Positions 1-10,475 of a DNA stretch of 64,000 nt are shown here, one piece after another (position 1 is the first letter of the stretch; every line of letters starts with the position of its first letter). A program made the position numbers and the translations under genes. The notes under the pieces are model-generated. The model searched no databases. It saw only the letters and a program-made list of their open reading frames with translations, and was not told where the DNA came from. The stretch is from Taxillus chinensis (lineage: Eukaryota > Streptophyta > Magnoliopsida > Santalales > Loranthaceae): NCBI GenBank assembly GCA_023512835.1, contig CM042089.1, forward strand, positions 53,191,427-53,255,426. Reading direction: 5' to 3'.

Positions 1-637
1 TATTTATTTAATTAGATTAAATAAATAATAATAAATATTTTATCCATTTAATGTGATTAAATGAATAAATATATTATTTATTTATTTGATAAATAAATAA
101 TATTATATATTTATTTAATTAGTTTGTTGCGTAATAATTATATTATTTAAATAGTTTAAATAATATGTATTATTATTATTTAACTAAAGGGGCGTATGCG
201 TAATAGCACGGGGGTAACCCTAGGTCTATAAATAGATGCATAGCCTCCTAGGTTAAAGTGTGTGCGTGTGCAATCATTGACGACCAAGAGAGAGAGAGAC
301 AGTGACGGCCAACCCTAGCAGGTGGTGTTCCTGTTCTTTGATCCAAGGGTGCCACACCATATACTCCTTGAGAAGGTGAATAGCAGAGAAGGCTATTTGG
401 TGGTTGAATCCGGAGATCGGCGAGGACGATCAAAGGCAGATCTTGAGTTCGTTCTTGGAGGGAAAAAGAAGAGGGTTCTAGCTTTACCGTTCTTCAGGTT
501 GGTTTCTTCTTTTCGCTCCTTGCAAAATTAAACGAATTGATTCATGTTTAGATCCTGCTTGTTTGTTTGCCGGAATAAAATTTTTAAAATTCGTTTCCTC
601 TGCGGTTAATCGTTAACCCCATTCCGGTATTCCAACA
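1..637 (+). repeat. 3' end of a Copia-type LTR, left part outside window
   Basis: The first 180 bases are very AT-rich. A TATA-like box (tctataaatag, 225-235) is followed by a transcribed-leader-like stretch, and the sequence ends in ...ggtattccaaca at 637, a typical Copia LTR terminus. Immediately after it the Sirevirus-like LTR resumes in mid-sequence (tttggtactgg), matching the intact copy at about 14007. This is therefore the right end of an element inserted into that LTR, with TTTGG as the expected TSD. The TATA position suggests plus orientation. No coding potential is seen. Confidence 0.6.
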
Positions 638-720
638 TTTGGTACTGGAATCCTTAGTCCGTGTCAATGCTTCCTTACTCGTATGTAAGTTCCTTACTCT
701 GTATGTAAGTTCCTTATTCC
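638..720 (-). repeat. Sirevirus-like 3' LTR, middle fragment
   Basis: This short fragment matches the solo LTR at about 14007-14105 (tttggtactg, ccttagtccgtgtca, then ttccttactc motifs). It lies between the Copia-type LTR ending at 637 and the Tekay element starting at 721, and it continues after that element at 9831. Its last five bases, ATTCC (716-720), are the left TSD of the Tekay insertion. Confidence 0.85.
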
Positions 721-1217
721 TGTAATGACCCGTGTGTAACCTGTGTGTAAGAAGTTAACCACAAACACCTTGGATGTTAGTGCATGTAAGGACCCGTACC
801 TTGAGTTAGTCACAGTTTTGCCTTCTGAGTAGAGTTTTTCTAGATTTTGACCTAGTGAATGGACTCCAATGAATTCACGTGCAAAAGGAAAGATGCTTAG
901 AATGATGTCCTCTATCTACCACAGAAGTTTCAGGCCAAACGGACGTGTATGTGAGGTGCACATGAAATGGGTCCAATTCACGTGCAAGTGTGGTTGTCTT
1001 CACATGATGCAAGGAGGCTAGGGGTGAAGTTTGAGCACATTTGGAGTGCATTTGGAGTTGCACGTGAATTGGGGAATTCACGTGCAAATTGGTGTGCAGG
1101 CATGTTTTTGCATGGTTACCTTGGTTTTGCCATTCTAATCATCTTTCTCCAAAGGACCATGTTGAAATTCTGAATATTTTGGCCTATATGGGTGCGGAAA
1201 GGTGCTAACTTGTGTGA

Positions 1218-1295
1218 TCAAAACTACGTCGTTTTGATGCTGGGATTCACTTAATCAAAACGACGTCGTTTTGATGTTGTGTTATCTATATAAGG
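1218..1295 (+). promoter_or_regulatory. LTR core promoter with ACGT palindromes and TATA box
   Basis: An imperfect palindrome lies at 1218-1237 and a perfect 20-bp palindrome, TCAAAACGACGTCGTTTTGA, at 1255-1274. A TATA box, tctatataagg, follows about 11 bp further on. The GACGTC core is a classic plant bZIP (C-box) target. The same arrangement is preserved in the 3' LTR (8504-8523, 8541-8560, TATA from 8571). The promoter role is inferred from position, and protein binding is not shown by sequence alone. Confidence 0.6.
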
Positions 1296-1345
1296 AGGAG
1301 AAACCCCTCTGTTTTAGGTTTAGGGTTTGTTGCTCCACCAGCGTC

Positions 1346-1347
<2 letters not shown>

Positions 1348-1382
<35 letters not shown>
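1348..1382. repeat. GA microsatellite in 5' LTR
   Basis: About 35 bp of pure GA dinucleotide in the presumed leader downstream of the TATA box. The same site in the 3' LTR is about 74 bp (8635-8708). Confidence 0.9.
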
Positions 1383-1385
<3 letters not shown>

Positions 1386-1888
1386 GGAGAGCTCCTGGTT
1401 GCTTGCCTGGGCGTCTTGCGTGGGTGGTCCGAGTCTCGTGGGTGGACGGCGTTCGGCGTGGGATCGACTATTCTTGTGTTGTTGCGTCTTACTTGAGGTA
1501 GGGGTTCTGTTCTTCCTAAATCCTCCTCTGTCCTAGGGTCCTAGGGCAGATTATGGGTTATATCTCGTTATATATACATATGTAATCCATATAGGTGTGA
1601 TCTCCTATATGGATGTTGGCCTTGATGGCATTTTGGTGTGGTTACGTGGATTACATGCTATATGTTTGATGAAAAGCCTGTGTGAATATAGCCGTGTGTA
1701 CATGCCCATTACGTGTTTGGTAATATGCCTGTGTGGCTGGACTTGCGATTTAGTGTATGTATGTATCTTGCGTGTTTGCTCTATTGCTGAATGGGTGGGA
1801 TGGTGCACTTGTGAACGGGTGCACACCAAGTGTTTGGTTTTATGCTTGGGTGACTGTGGTGTGTGTTTTGTGCATGACCGTGCTATCC

Positions 1889-2011
1889 GGCCTGAAGAGG
1901 CGGTTAAACTACTTTGCCTGAGAGGCGGTTAAACCAGTGGCCTGAAGAGGCGGTTAAACTACTTTGCCTGAGAGGCGGTTAAATCGATGGCCTGAAGAGG
2001 CGATTAAACTA
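1889..2011. repeat. Short tandem repeat in 5' LTR (cctgaagaggcggttaaac)
   Basis: Two and a half copies of a roughly 48-bp unit. Each unit is built from two related halves, one with cctgaagaggcggttaaac and one with cctgagaggcggttaaa. The array is also present in the 3' LTR at 9209-9331, so it predates the insertion. Confidence 0.85.
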
Positions 2012-2507
2012 CTTGCTTGAGATGTGTTTTGTTAGCCTGTGTGGCTGTGGAAGATTGTAATTGTTAATGTGGTTGTTATTATGTCTCGTTGAAATTATTG
2101 TAACACGACACCGCACTTGCACACATGGCATGTAGATGCTAGGAGCATGGGATGGGTTGGGGAGACATGATCCCTACGAGCGGTGGTTGCTCACCCCTCC
2201 TACCGTGTTTGTTTTCTAGGGACTTACAGGCGTTAGGTGGATACACCAAGGTGGAAGACTATAATCATTTTTACTCTCTTCCATTTATGTTTTGTTTTCT
2301 TATGGGAATTGATGTAACCCCGATGGGGGAAAAGATTTTGTTGTAATAAACTGGTTTGGATTGCTTATATGAACATTACTTTCTTGAATGTTGTGGATGT
2401 TTAAAAATGTGATATTCTTGGTTTGTATCCTAACCCCTTTGCCCTCCGTGTGGGTAAAAGGGGAGTCATGTACCGGTTTCCTCGGGTTGGAAATCCGGGC
2501 GTGACAA

Positions 2508-2523
2508 TATAGTATCGAGCATG
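2508..2523 (+). other. Degenerate primer-binding site (Met-tRNA type)
   Basis: Directly after the 5' LTR, tagtatcgagcatgg resembles the plant initiator-Met PBS tggtatcagagc, with one base changed and one missing. Its position is right for minus-strand priming. Confidence 0.55.
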
Positions 2524-2913
2524 GTCTAGTTGGCCTAGGGTAGTGGGCGGACTTGGTTATCTTTAGTCCTTTGGAGGAGCCTGGAGGGACGTGCCTGATC
2601 AACATGGTCCTCTTTGAGCCTCCAAGGTGTACTTAGGGTAGTCCGGTCTTGTGTTAGGATTTGCATGCATTGGCATTAGGGCACTAGTTGCATTTGTTGT
2701 GAATGTATGCTAAACGTGGATAAAATCATATGATTAAGTGAAATGTGCAACTCGATTTGTTTGGCAATGCGTACTTGAACGTGAAATGTGATTGATACAA
2801 TGTATGTGTGTAATGTCATGTGATAGTGGAATTGATCGGTGGGGTAGAGGTAGTGACGCGATAGATTATAAAATTTGTTTTGACGTTTGTGCTTCTTACT
2901 TCGTGTAGTAAGA

Positions 2914-4075
2914 ATGCCGCCGAGGAGAGTGACACGTGCGTCCAGGGCGATGGCCGATGAGTCATCTGCCCATGAGGGTCCGGGTGCGGGACCGTCCGTT
3001 GGAGGGCATGCGTTGTTCCTGGCACAGCTACAAGAAGGCATCCGGCTGGAGGTACGAGAGCTACGGGAGGGACTCCGGCGGGACGTTCGGGAGGAGGTGC
3101 GCCGTGAGATGGCGGCACGGCGGGTGGTGCCACCACCACCACCACCAACGGGGAGAGCTGCCTCGTGAGCGTGAGAGTTCGCCGGGTGGTGTACCAACTC
3201 GTGCGAGAGGATGACGTGGTGACACGGTTCCGAAAGGAACAACCTCCGCGATTTAAGGGGGAAGGAGATCCCGTGGTAGGCGAGCGGTGGTTGAGGCGGA
3301 TCGAGCATGTGTTCTCCTTTCTCCTGCCCCGGGAAGAGGACAAGGTGCGGCCGGCAATTCGGGCACTGGAGGGGGGATGCTTTGGAGTGGTGGACGAGTG
3401 TTGCGGGGAGCCGTGCGGTGCAACTCATGTTTTGGGAGGAGTTCTTGCAACCCTTCCATGATGAGTTCTTCCAGGAATCGGTGAGATGGCGGAAGAGGGA
3501 AGAATTCGGCAGCTTGAGCAGGGATCCAGGACGGTGCACAGTATGAGCGGGAGTTCCAGGAGCTTGAGTAGGTTTGCTCATGAGACCGTGGCAAGGGAGG
3601 ACCTGAAGGCCCACAAGTTCACTTTGGGCCTTAGGCCAGCCCTTAGGCAGAGGGTGGCAATCCTACGCTTGAGGACCTATGCCTGAGGCTGTGGAGACGG
3701 CCCGTGTAGCCGAGAGAGAGCTGGATGATGGGAGGCGGGCCCATCAGGGTCGCCGGTTGCGAGTGGGCCTGATCGAGATACGGGGTCCAAGAGGCTCAAG
3801 ACGGAGGAGAGGGATAGCAGTTCTTTTCGCAATCGGGGTCGGACATCTGTGAACCCCGGGAGGTTCACCTTTGGCGGCGGAAGACAGGGTGGTCCATCTG
3901 GGAGTCTACCTAGCACTGTCACTTCTTGTGGAGAGCAGGGTCACTTCAAAGGGGAGTGCCCCAAGAAGGACCGGAGATGCAACAATCGTGGACGAGAGGG
4001 CCATTTTGCGCCGGGTTTGCGGGGAGTGGCAACGGGGAGCGGGCGGCATGGCATCCAGCATGAGGAGTGATGCTA
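2914..4075 (+). pseudogene. gag: Gag pseudogene of Tekay-like element
   Basis: Gag forms the capsid particle that packages element RNA. The frame opens at ATG 2914 (MPPRRVTRAS...), shifts at about 3165 into the conserved segment around PPRFKGEGDP (about 3240), and shifts again before a segment with WEEFLQPFHDEFF (about 3432) that matches the retrotransposon gag family. A zinc-knuckle relic, CGEQGHFKGECP (about 3925), lacks its first cysteine, and a second knuckle near 3980 has lost most of its ligands. The reading frame changes at least four times. It sits between the 5' LTR and the protease segment, as expected. Confidence 0.8.
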
Positions 4076-4208
4076 GCTTCCGTGCACCGCAGAGAGACCA
4101 GCTCGTCGGTGGCGAGCTAGTCAAGGCGGGATCGAGTCGGACCCGACCCCGGGGAGGCCGGAGCGGGAAGATACCGAGGTCGGAGGCAACCTTAGCGGGA
4201 AGCGTCCG

Positions 4209-4841
4209 GTGAGTGAGCCGACCGGTGGCACGGGCCAAGGAAGGGTGTTTGCGGCTGGAGGCGACGTACCAGAGGAGGCCGAGCTACCACCCCCACCAGG
4301 CGAGGGTGGAGCAGGACCATCGGTAGTCGAGGGTACCCTTTTGATCTCCCGTACATTAGCTTCCGTTCTTTTCGATACGGGTGCATCGTGTTCTTTTGTT
4401 CTTGAGCTTGTGATAGATAGTTTGGGGTTAGCTTGTGTGGAGGCAGCAAAGCCCCTAGTTGTAGAGTCTCCGGTGGGAGGCATGATTGAGGTACGGCGTG
4501 TGTGTCGTGATCGTGTGTTAACCATAGGCGAGGTGGAGCCGAGTTTTGACTTGCATGTGATGCCCTTGCGTACTTTTGACCTGATCTTGGGTATGGATTG
4601 GCTTATGGCTTTCCAAGCCAAGATAGACCGTTACCGGCGGCGTGTATCCTTCGTGACACCTGCAGGGGACCTCTTGTACCTGCAGGGGGAGTGGGGCCGT
4701 GAGGCGAGTCGGGCCGGGCCGGTGTTGGACCGGTGGGGTGCCATTACCCACAGGTTGGCGACCCCGACCTTTCTTGAGGAGGGTAAGGCGGAGAAGAGGG
4801 TGTGGCCCGTGTGGTGGACCAATTTCGGGATGTTTTTCTGA
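4209..4841 (+). pseudogene. pol: Aspartic protease segment of Tekay-like pol
   Basis: A retropepsin-type aspartic protease that would cleave the element polyprotein. The catalytic triplet lies in LFDTGASCSF (near 4370), and the family's second hallmark, DLILGMDWL, is near 4580. The frame is open for about 200 residues, the best-preserved part of pol. The opening codon is not a convincing start because this is an internal polyprotein segment. The frame then departs from the reverse transcriptase that follows at about 4845. Confidence 0.85.
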
Positions 4842-4844
4842 GGA

Positions 4845-5560
4845 GTTGAGGAGTTTGCCACCTAAGAGGAGTGTGGAGTTCACCATTGAGTTGGTGCCGG
4901 GGACGGGTCCGATTTCCCAAGTAGCATATCGTATGGGGCCAGCCGAGTTGAGGGAGGCTGCAGAGGCAAATCGAGGAGTTGGTGGGCCAAGGGTATATCG
5001 GACCGAGTACCTCACCTTGGGGTGCTCCGGTGCTCTTTGCTAAGAAGGTTGATGGCACGCTTCGTCTCTGCATCGACTACGGAAGGCGAATTCGGTGGAT
5101 CGTGAAGAACAAGTACCCGTTGCCTCGGATAGATGACCTGTTTGACCGGTTGAGTGGGGCCCAGGGTTTTCCAAAATAGATTTACGGTCGGGGTATCACC
5201 GGCTCGGGGTTAGGGAGGAGGACATCCCTAAGACGGCTTTTCGGTGCGGTATGGGCATTATGAGTGGGTCGTGATGCCTTTCAGGCTCACTAATGCGCCA
5301 GCGGTGTTCATGCATTTGATGAACCAAGTCTTTGCCCCATACTTAGACTCGTTCGTGGTGGTGTTTATCGACGATATCTTGGTGTATTCCAAGACCGAAA
5401 AGGAGCATGTGGAGCACTTTGCAACGGTGTTGCAAACCTTGAGGGACCAGCAGTGTTTGCTAAGTTTAGCAAGTGTGAGTTTTGGTCGCAGGAGGTTCAC
5501 TTTCTTGGCCACGTGGTGTCACTGAGGGAGTTAGGGTGGACCCGGCCAAGATTGAGGCCG
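4845..5560 (+). pseudogene. pol: Reverse transcriptase of Tekay-like pol, frameshifted
   Basis: RNA-dependent DNA polymerase domain of Gypsy type. Visible blocks are [13 protein letters not shown] (about 4855), [15 protein letters not shown] (about 5010), LRLCIDYG (about 5069), [13 protein letters not shown] (about 5110) and the catalytic [12 protein letters not shown] (near 5370). In the catalytic block the usual Y/F-x-D-D is FIDD. An in-frame TAG near 5177 and at least three frameshifts separate these blocks, so no full-length enzyme can be made. Confidence 0.88.
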
Positions 5561-5569
5561 TGGCATCGT

Positions 5570-6130
5570 GGGCGAGGCCGACCAACGTTTTTGAGATCCA
5601 TAGTTTTCTTGGCTTGGCGGGGTACTATCGTCGTTTTGTCGAGGGGTTCTCCCGTTTGGCGGCTCCTATGACACGTTGACTCGGAAGGGCATGAAGTTTG
5701 ATTGGCTCGACAAGTGTCGCAGGCGTTTGAGACTCTCAAAACCCGTTTGACCACTGCACCTGTGTTGAGGTTGCCTAGGGAGGATATTCCGTATGAGGTG
5801 TATTGTGATGCGTCCAGGGTTGGTTTGGGGTGTGTGCTTATGCGGGAGCACAGTGTGGTAGCTTATGGGTCAAGGCAACCGAAGCCTCACGAGCAGACTA
5901 TCCTACTCATGACCTTGAGTTAGCAATGTCATCTTCGCCCTGAAGAGTTGGCGACATTACCTCTTGGGCGAGAAGTTTGTGGTGTTCTCGGATCACAAGA
6001 GCCTTCGATACATCTTTACTTAGAAGGACTTGAATTTGAGGCAAAGGAGATGGGTGGAGTATTTGCGGACCTTTGACTTTACTCTTGCCTATACCCGGGC
6101 AAGGGTAATGTTGTGGGCGACGCGTTGAGC
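5570..6130 (+). pseudogene. pol: RNase H segment of Tekay-like pol
   Basis: The domain that removes template RNA during reverse transcription. FETLKTRLTTAPVL (about 5725) and YEVYCDASRVGLGCVL (about 5790) carry the first catalytic aspartate region. Beyond about 5920 the match continues only in other frames (VVFSDHKSLRYIF near 5980). It lies directly downstream of the RT remnants. Confidence 0.8.
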
Positions 6131-6149
6131 GAAAAAGGGAAAGCCGAGG

Positions 6150-7180
6150 TGGCCGTGAGAGAGTGGAAGGCGATGGAGCGGTTGGCGATGTTGCGGCTCT
6201 GACTGTTGTTCATGATAGTGGGACATCCTGAGTCCTTTGGTGATTGTACCTGAGTTGTACCGGCGCGTCCGGGAGGAACAATGGGTGACATTGAGTGTGA
6301 GGTTCTCCGTGCCCGTATTGAGGCCGGGGAGCTATCCGAGGACCGGACGAGAGGGTCCCGAGCATGAGTTGTCTTTTCGGGGGGCGGTTGGTAGTGGCTT
6401 CTTCCCTCGGGGATGAGGTGATGAGGGAGTTTCACCAATCTCGAGTTCTTTGTGCATCCAGGGGGTACGAAGATGTACCATGCGCTTCGGGCACATTTCG
6501 GTGGCCTGGGATGAAACGCGATGTGGCTGCCTTTGTTTCGCGGTGCCTCACGTGTCGCCGGTGAAGGCGAGCATCGGCGGCCGGCGGGCATGTTATGACC
6601 CTTGCCCATAGCGGAGTGGAAGTGGGACCACATAGCGATGGATTTTGTGACTGGTCTTCCACCCACCACAGGCGGAAAGATATGATTTGGGTGATTGTGG
6701 ATCGACTCACAAAGTCGGCCCATTTCTGGCTGTTCGCGAGCGGGACTCCATTGGGACCTTGAGTCGGTGTACATGAACGAGATTGTGAGACCGCATGGAG
6801 TACCATCATCGGTTGTCTCGACCGGGATTCGAGGTTCACTTCCCGTTTTTGGCGAGGTTGCAGGAGGCTATGGGGACCAAGCTTCACTTGAGTACAACCT
6901 TTCACCCTGAGACCGACGGCCGACAGAGAGGACGAATCGGACTTTGGAGGACATGTTATGGGCCTGTGTGTTAGACTTTGGGGGTTCGTGGGCAACTCAC
7001 CTTGCTTTGGTGGAGTTTGCCTACAATAACGATTATCGGGCATCCATTGGGATGGCTCCTTTTGAGGCGTTGTATGGGCGGCCGTGTCGGTCACCTTTGT
7101 GTTGGACCGAGGTGGGGGAGACAGCTCTCTTGGGACCGGAGTTGGTTCAAGAGGCTACGAGAAGGTTAAGTTGATTCGAC
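6150..7180 (+). pseudogene. pol: Integrase of Tekay-like pol, frameshifted
   Basis: DDE integrase that would insert the cDNA. A degraded HHCC zinc domain lies at 6420-6563 (FRWPGMKRDVAAF...CLTC). A core block reads KWDHIAMDFVTGLPP in another frame (about 6620), and LEDMLWACVLDFGGSW with LVEFAYNNDY and FEALYGRPCRSP lies at 6944-7100. The wording of this last segment is typical of Tekay/Del elements. Several single-base shifts break it. Confidence 0.85.
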
Positions 7181-7237
7181 GACGGTTGTTATCGGCTCGA
7201 GTCGGCGAAATCTTATGCGGATCGGCGGCGGCGACCT

Positions 7238-7681
7238 TTGGAGTTTTCTGTTGGTGATCATGTGTTTCTTCGTGTTTCTCCACGTCGTGGACATCGACGG
7301 TTTGGGCGAGGTTCCAAGCTATCTCCGCGGTTTATTGGTCCTTTTGAGATTCTGGATCGTGTAAGGCCTGTGGCCTACCGCTTAGCGTTACCACCGCGGC
7401 TGAGTCGAGTGCACAACGTGTTTCACGTGTCCCAGTTGAGGAAGTATCACCCTGACCCCACTCATGTGCTCGATTGGGGGACATTGGACATTGAGGATGA
7501 CATGTCCGTTGTTGAGGCCCCATCATGTATCCTCGATCGGCGAAAGAAGCTTTTGCGTGGTCGTGTTATTCCTTTGGTTCGCGTCTTGTGGCAGCACCAT
7601 GGCATTGAGGAGGAGACATGGGAACGTGAGTCCGTGATGCGTGAGCAGCACCCAGACTTGTTCGAGGACGAACAATCTTAA
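7238..7681 (+). pseudogene. pol: Integrase C-terminus with chromodomain
   Basis: An open segment of about 147 residues. The GPF/Y region (SPRFIGPFEILDRV, near 7325) and the VHNVFHVSQLRKY block (near 7410) are followed by a chromodomain-like tail from about 7530 (ILDRRKKLLR, then VLWQHHGIEEETWERE) ending at TAA 7681. Chromodomains of chromoviruses are thought to steer integration toward particular chromatin. This is the least damaged coding part of the element. Confidence 0.88.
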
Positions 7682-8004
7682 GCGTGGGAGGTGGCTGTTG
7701 GCCAAGGGATAGTGATGTGTTTTGTGTTTTCTTGTATTAGTTGTGTACGATTTGGTGTATTTGTATTGTCTTTTAAAGACATGTGTTCTTATTTGTGATG
7801 GGTTTTGAGATGTGTATTCGTGACATGCGGACATGTGTTATATGCATTATTGTGGTTATGAATTATGGTGGTACTTTGTTATGTCTTTGTTGTCTTTGTG
7901 TGCGGTGTATGACCCATTTGGGTGTGGTGGCTTGCCGGGTGGCAAATGGGTAGCTTATGTTTGTTTTCCTCGTATGTCATTTTTTTTCGAGGACGAAAAG
8001 TCTT
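7682..8004 (+). other. 3' untranslated region of Tekay-like element
   Basis: Non-coding and T/G-rich. The motif ttcgaggacgaa...tcttaag occurs twice, first at the pol stop (7659-7681) and again just before the PPT (7987-8006). This looks like an old local duplication of the pre-PPT segment. Confidence 0.65.
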
Positions 8005-8017
8005 AAGGGGGAGAGGA
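8005..8017 (+). other. Polypurine tract of Tekay-like element
   Basis: aagggggagagga lies immediately upstream of the 3' LTR, the expected place for plus-strand DNA priming. Confidence 0.9.
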
Positions 8018-8632
8018 TGTAATGACCCGTGTGTAACCCGTGTGTAAGAAGTTAACCACAAACACCTTGGATGTTAGTGCATGTAAGGACCCGTACCTTG
8101 AGTTAGTCACAGTTTTGCCTTCTGAGTAGAGTTTTTCTAGATTTTGACCTAGTGAATGGACTCCAATGAATTCACGTGCAAAAGGAAAGATGCTTAGAAT
8201 GATGTCCTCTATCTACCACAGAAGTTTCAGGCCAAACGGACGTGTATGTGAGGTGCACGTGAAATGGGTCCAATTCACGTGCAAGTGTGGTTGTCTTCTA
8301 CATGATGCAAGGAGGCTAGGGGTGAAGTTTGAGCACATTTGGAGTTGCATGTGAATTGGGGAATTCACGTGCAAATTGGCGTGCGGCATGTTTTTGCATG
8401 GTTACCTTGGTTTTGCCATTCTAATCATCTTTCTCCAAAGGACCATGTTGAAATTCTGAATATTTTGGCCTATATGGGTGCGGAAAGGTGCTAACTTGTG
8501 TGATCAAAACTACGTCGTTTTGATGCTGGGATTCACTTAATCAAAACGACGTCGTTTTGATGTTGTGTTGTCTATATAAGGAGGAGAAGCCCCTCTGTTT
8601 TAGGTTTAGGGTTTGTTGCTCCACCAACCGTC

Positions 8633-8710
<78 letters not shown>

Positions 8711-9825
8711 GGAGAGCTCCTGGTTGCTGCTTGGGCGTCTTGCGTGGGTGGTCGAGTCTCGTGGGTGGACGGCGTTCGGCGTGGGATCGGACTATTGTTG
8801 TATTGTTGCATCTTACTTGAGGTAGGGGTTCTGTTCTTCCTAAATCCTCCTCTGTCCTAGGGTCCTAGGGCAGATTATGGGTTATATCTCGTTATATATA
8901 CATATGTAATCCATATGGGTGTGATCTCCTATATGGATGTTGGCCTTCGATGGCATTTTGATGTGATTCTGTGGATTACATGCTATATGTTTGATGAAAA
9001 GTGTGAATATAGCTGTGTGTACATGCCCATTACGTGTTTGGTAATATGCCGTGTGGCTGGACTTGTGATTTAGTGTATGTATGTATCTTGGGTGTTTGCT
9101 CTATTGCCTGAATGGTTGGGATGGTGCACTTATGAACGGGTGCACACCAAGTGTTTGGTTTTATGCTTGGGTGACTATGGTGTGTGTTGTGTGCATGATG
9201 TGCTATCTGGCCTGAAGAGGCGGTTAAACTACTTTGCCTGAGAGGCGGTTAAACCATGGCCTGAAGAGGCGGTTAAACTACTTTGCCTGAGAGGCGGTTA
9301 AATCGATGGCCTGAAGAGGCGATTAAACTACTTGCTTGAGATGTGTTTTGTTAGCTTGTGTGGCTATGGAAGATTGTAATTGTTAATGTGGTTGTTATTA
9401 TGTCTGTTGAAATTATTGTAACACGACACGCACTTGCACACATGGCATGTAGATGCTAGGAGCATGGGATGGGTTGGGGAGACATGATCCCTACGAGCGG
9501 TGGTTGCTCACCCCTCCTACTGTGTTTGTTTTCCAGGGGACTTACAGGCGTTAGGTGGATACACCAAGGTGGAAGACTATAATCATTTTTACTCTCTTCC
9601 ATTTATGTTTTGTTTTCTTATGGGAATTGATGTAACCCCAAGTGGGGAAAAGATTTTGTTGTAATAAACTGGTTTGGATTGCTTATATGAACATTACTTT
9701 CTTGAATGTTGTGGATGTTTAAAAATGTGATATTCTTGGTTTGTATCCTAACCCCTTTGCCCTCCATGTGGGTAAAAGGGGAGTCACGTACCGGTTTCCT
9801 CGGGTTGGAAATCCGAGGCGTGACA
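8018..9825 (+). repeat. 3' LTR of Tekay-like element
   Basis: A 1808-bp copy colinear with 721-2506. Differences seen by eye are a few transitions, scattered one- to four-base indels, and expansion of the GA tract (8635-8708). It is followed by the right TSD ATTCC (9826-9830). Confidence 0.93.
8635..8708. repeat. Expanded GA microsatellite in 3' LTR
   Basis: About 74 bp of GA dinucleotide, twice the length of the matching tract in the 5' LTR. Confidence 0.92.
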
Positions 9826-9830
9826 ATTCC

Positions 9831-10461
9831 GAATGCAAGTTCCTTACTCCGTATGTAAGTTTCTTACTCCGTGTGAGTCTAAAGGATCGGATGGCTTACT
9901 CCGTACTAGCACATCCTTACTCCGTATGAGTGAGTGGTCCGGATTCATTACTCCGCATCTAAGTTCCTTACTCCGTGCGAATAAGGACTCGAGTCCTTAA
10001 TTCGCATCGATTTTCTTACTACGTATGTATGGAAGACTCGGATGCCTTACTCCGTGTCTTCTTTACTTTAGTTCACTTGAGTGAAAGACTTAACTTTTAG
10101 CTCCGTGTCGACTCTTTTACTTCATGCGACCTTGTAGACCAGGATTCTTACTCCGCATCGGTTTGACTTAGTCCGTTTCGGATATTAAGAGCAGATTCCG
10201 TAATCCATAGCTTTTAAGTTCTTAGTCCGCATGAATGTTCCTTATTCCATATGTATTGGTGACTTAGTCATTTACCAAGTGTTTGACGACACTCACTTTT
10301 GTCCGGATCAGGATTATGTATCCTGTCCTTAGCTTTGCTCTAACGAGTGTATCTCCGGATTAATAACATATCTTCCGTAATGATCAAAGAAACACAAAAG
10401 ATCTCAAATCAAATTACATAGGGCTTTATCCGCATGATCCAAATTCGGGCTTGATCCAACA
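9831..10461 (-). repeat. Sirevirus-like 3' LTR, terminal part
   Basis: Continuation of the LTR interrupted at 720. It is dominated by many copies of a short motif around ttccttactccg (to about 10260), followed by the conserved end ...gcttgatccaaca. On the minus strand this end reads TGTTGGATCAAGCC, the canonical LTR start, directly preceded by a polypurine tract. Confidence 0.88.
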
Positions 10462-10475
10462 ATCTCCCCCAATTA
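10462..10475 (-). other. Polypurine tract of Sirevirus-like element
   Basis: On the minus strand aattgggggagat abuts the LTR start TGTTGG. This fixes the element's orientation and identifies the LTR as its 3' copy. Confidence 0.88.

Larger units (their letters stand above)
721..2506 (+). repeat. 5' LTR of Tekay-like element
   Basis: A 1786-bp LTR from tgtaatgacc to gtgaca. It holds a pair of ACGT-core palindromes (1218-1274), a TATA box (tctatataagg, 1285-1295), a GA microsatellite (1348-1382) and a short tandem repeat (1889-2011). The partner copy at 8018-9825 is colinear. Confidence 0.93.
721..9825 (+). mobile_element. Complete Tekay-like Gypsy chromovirus retrotransposon
   Basis: A 9105-bp element with both LTRs (721-2506 and 8018-9825). 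Both begin tgtaatgacc and end gtgaca. It is flanked by the 5-bp TSD ATTCC at 716-720 and 9826-9830. Internally there is a degenerate PBS, gag, protease, RT, RNase H, integrase and a C-terminal chromodomain, then a PPT (aagggggagagga, 8005-8017). Integrase after RT makes it Gypsy, and the chromodomain makes it a chromovirus. Tekay/Del is inferred from the wording of the integrase and chromodomain. The two LTRs are very similar, suggesting a fairly recent insertion, yet the coding region is full of frameshifts. Confidence 0.93.

Noticed and set aside
2676..3614. 312-codon minus-strand frame opposite gag
   Set aside because: Antisense shadow of the G/C-rich gag region. It has no domain and ends inside the untranslated leader.
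8557..8820. Open frames with Arg-Glu repeats (or Ser-Leu on the other strand)
   Set aside because: Translation of the GA microsatellite in the LTR.
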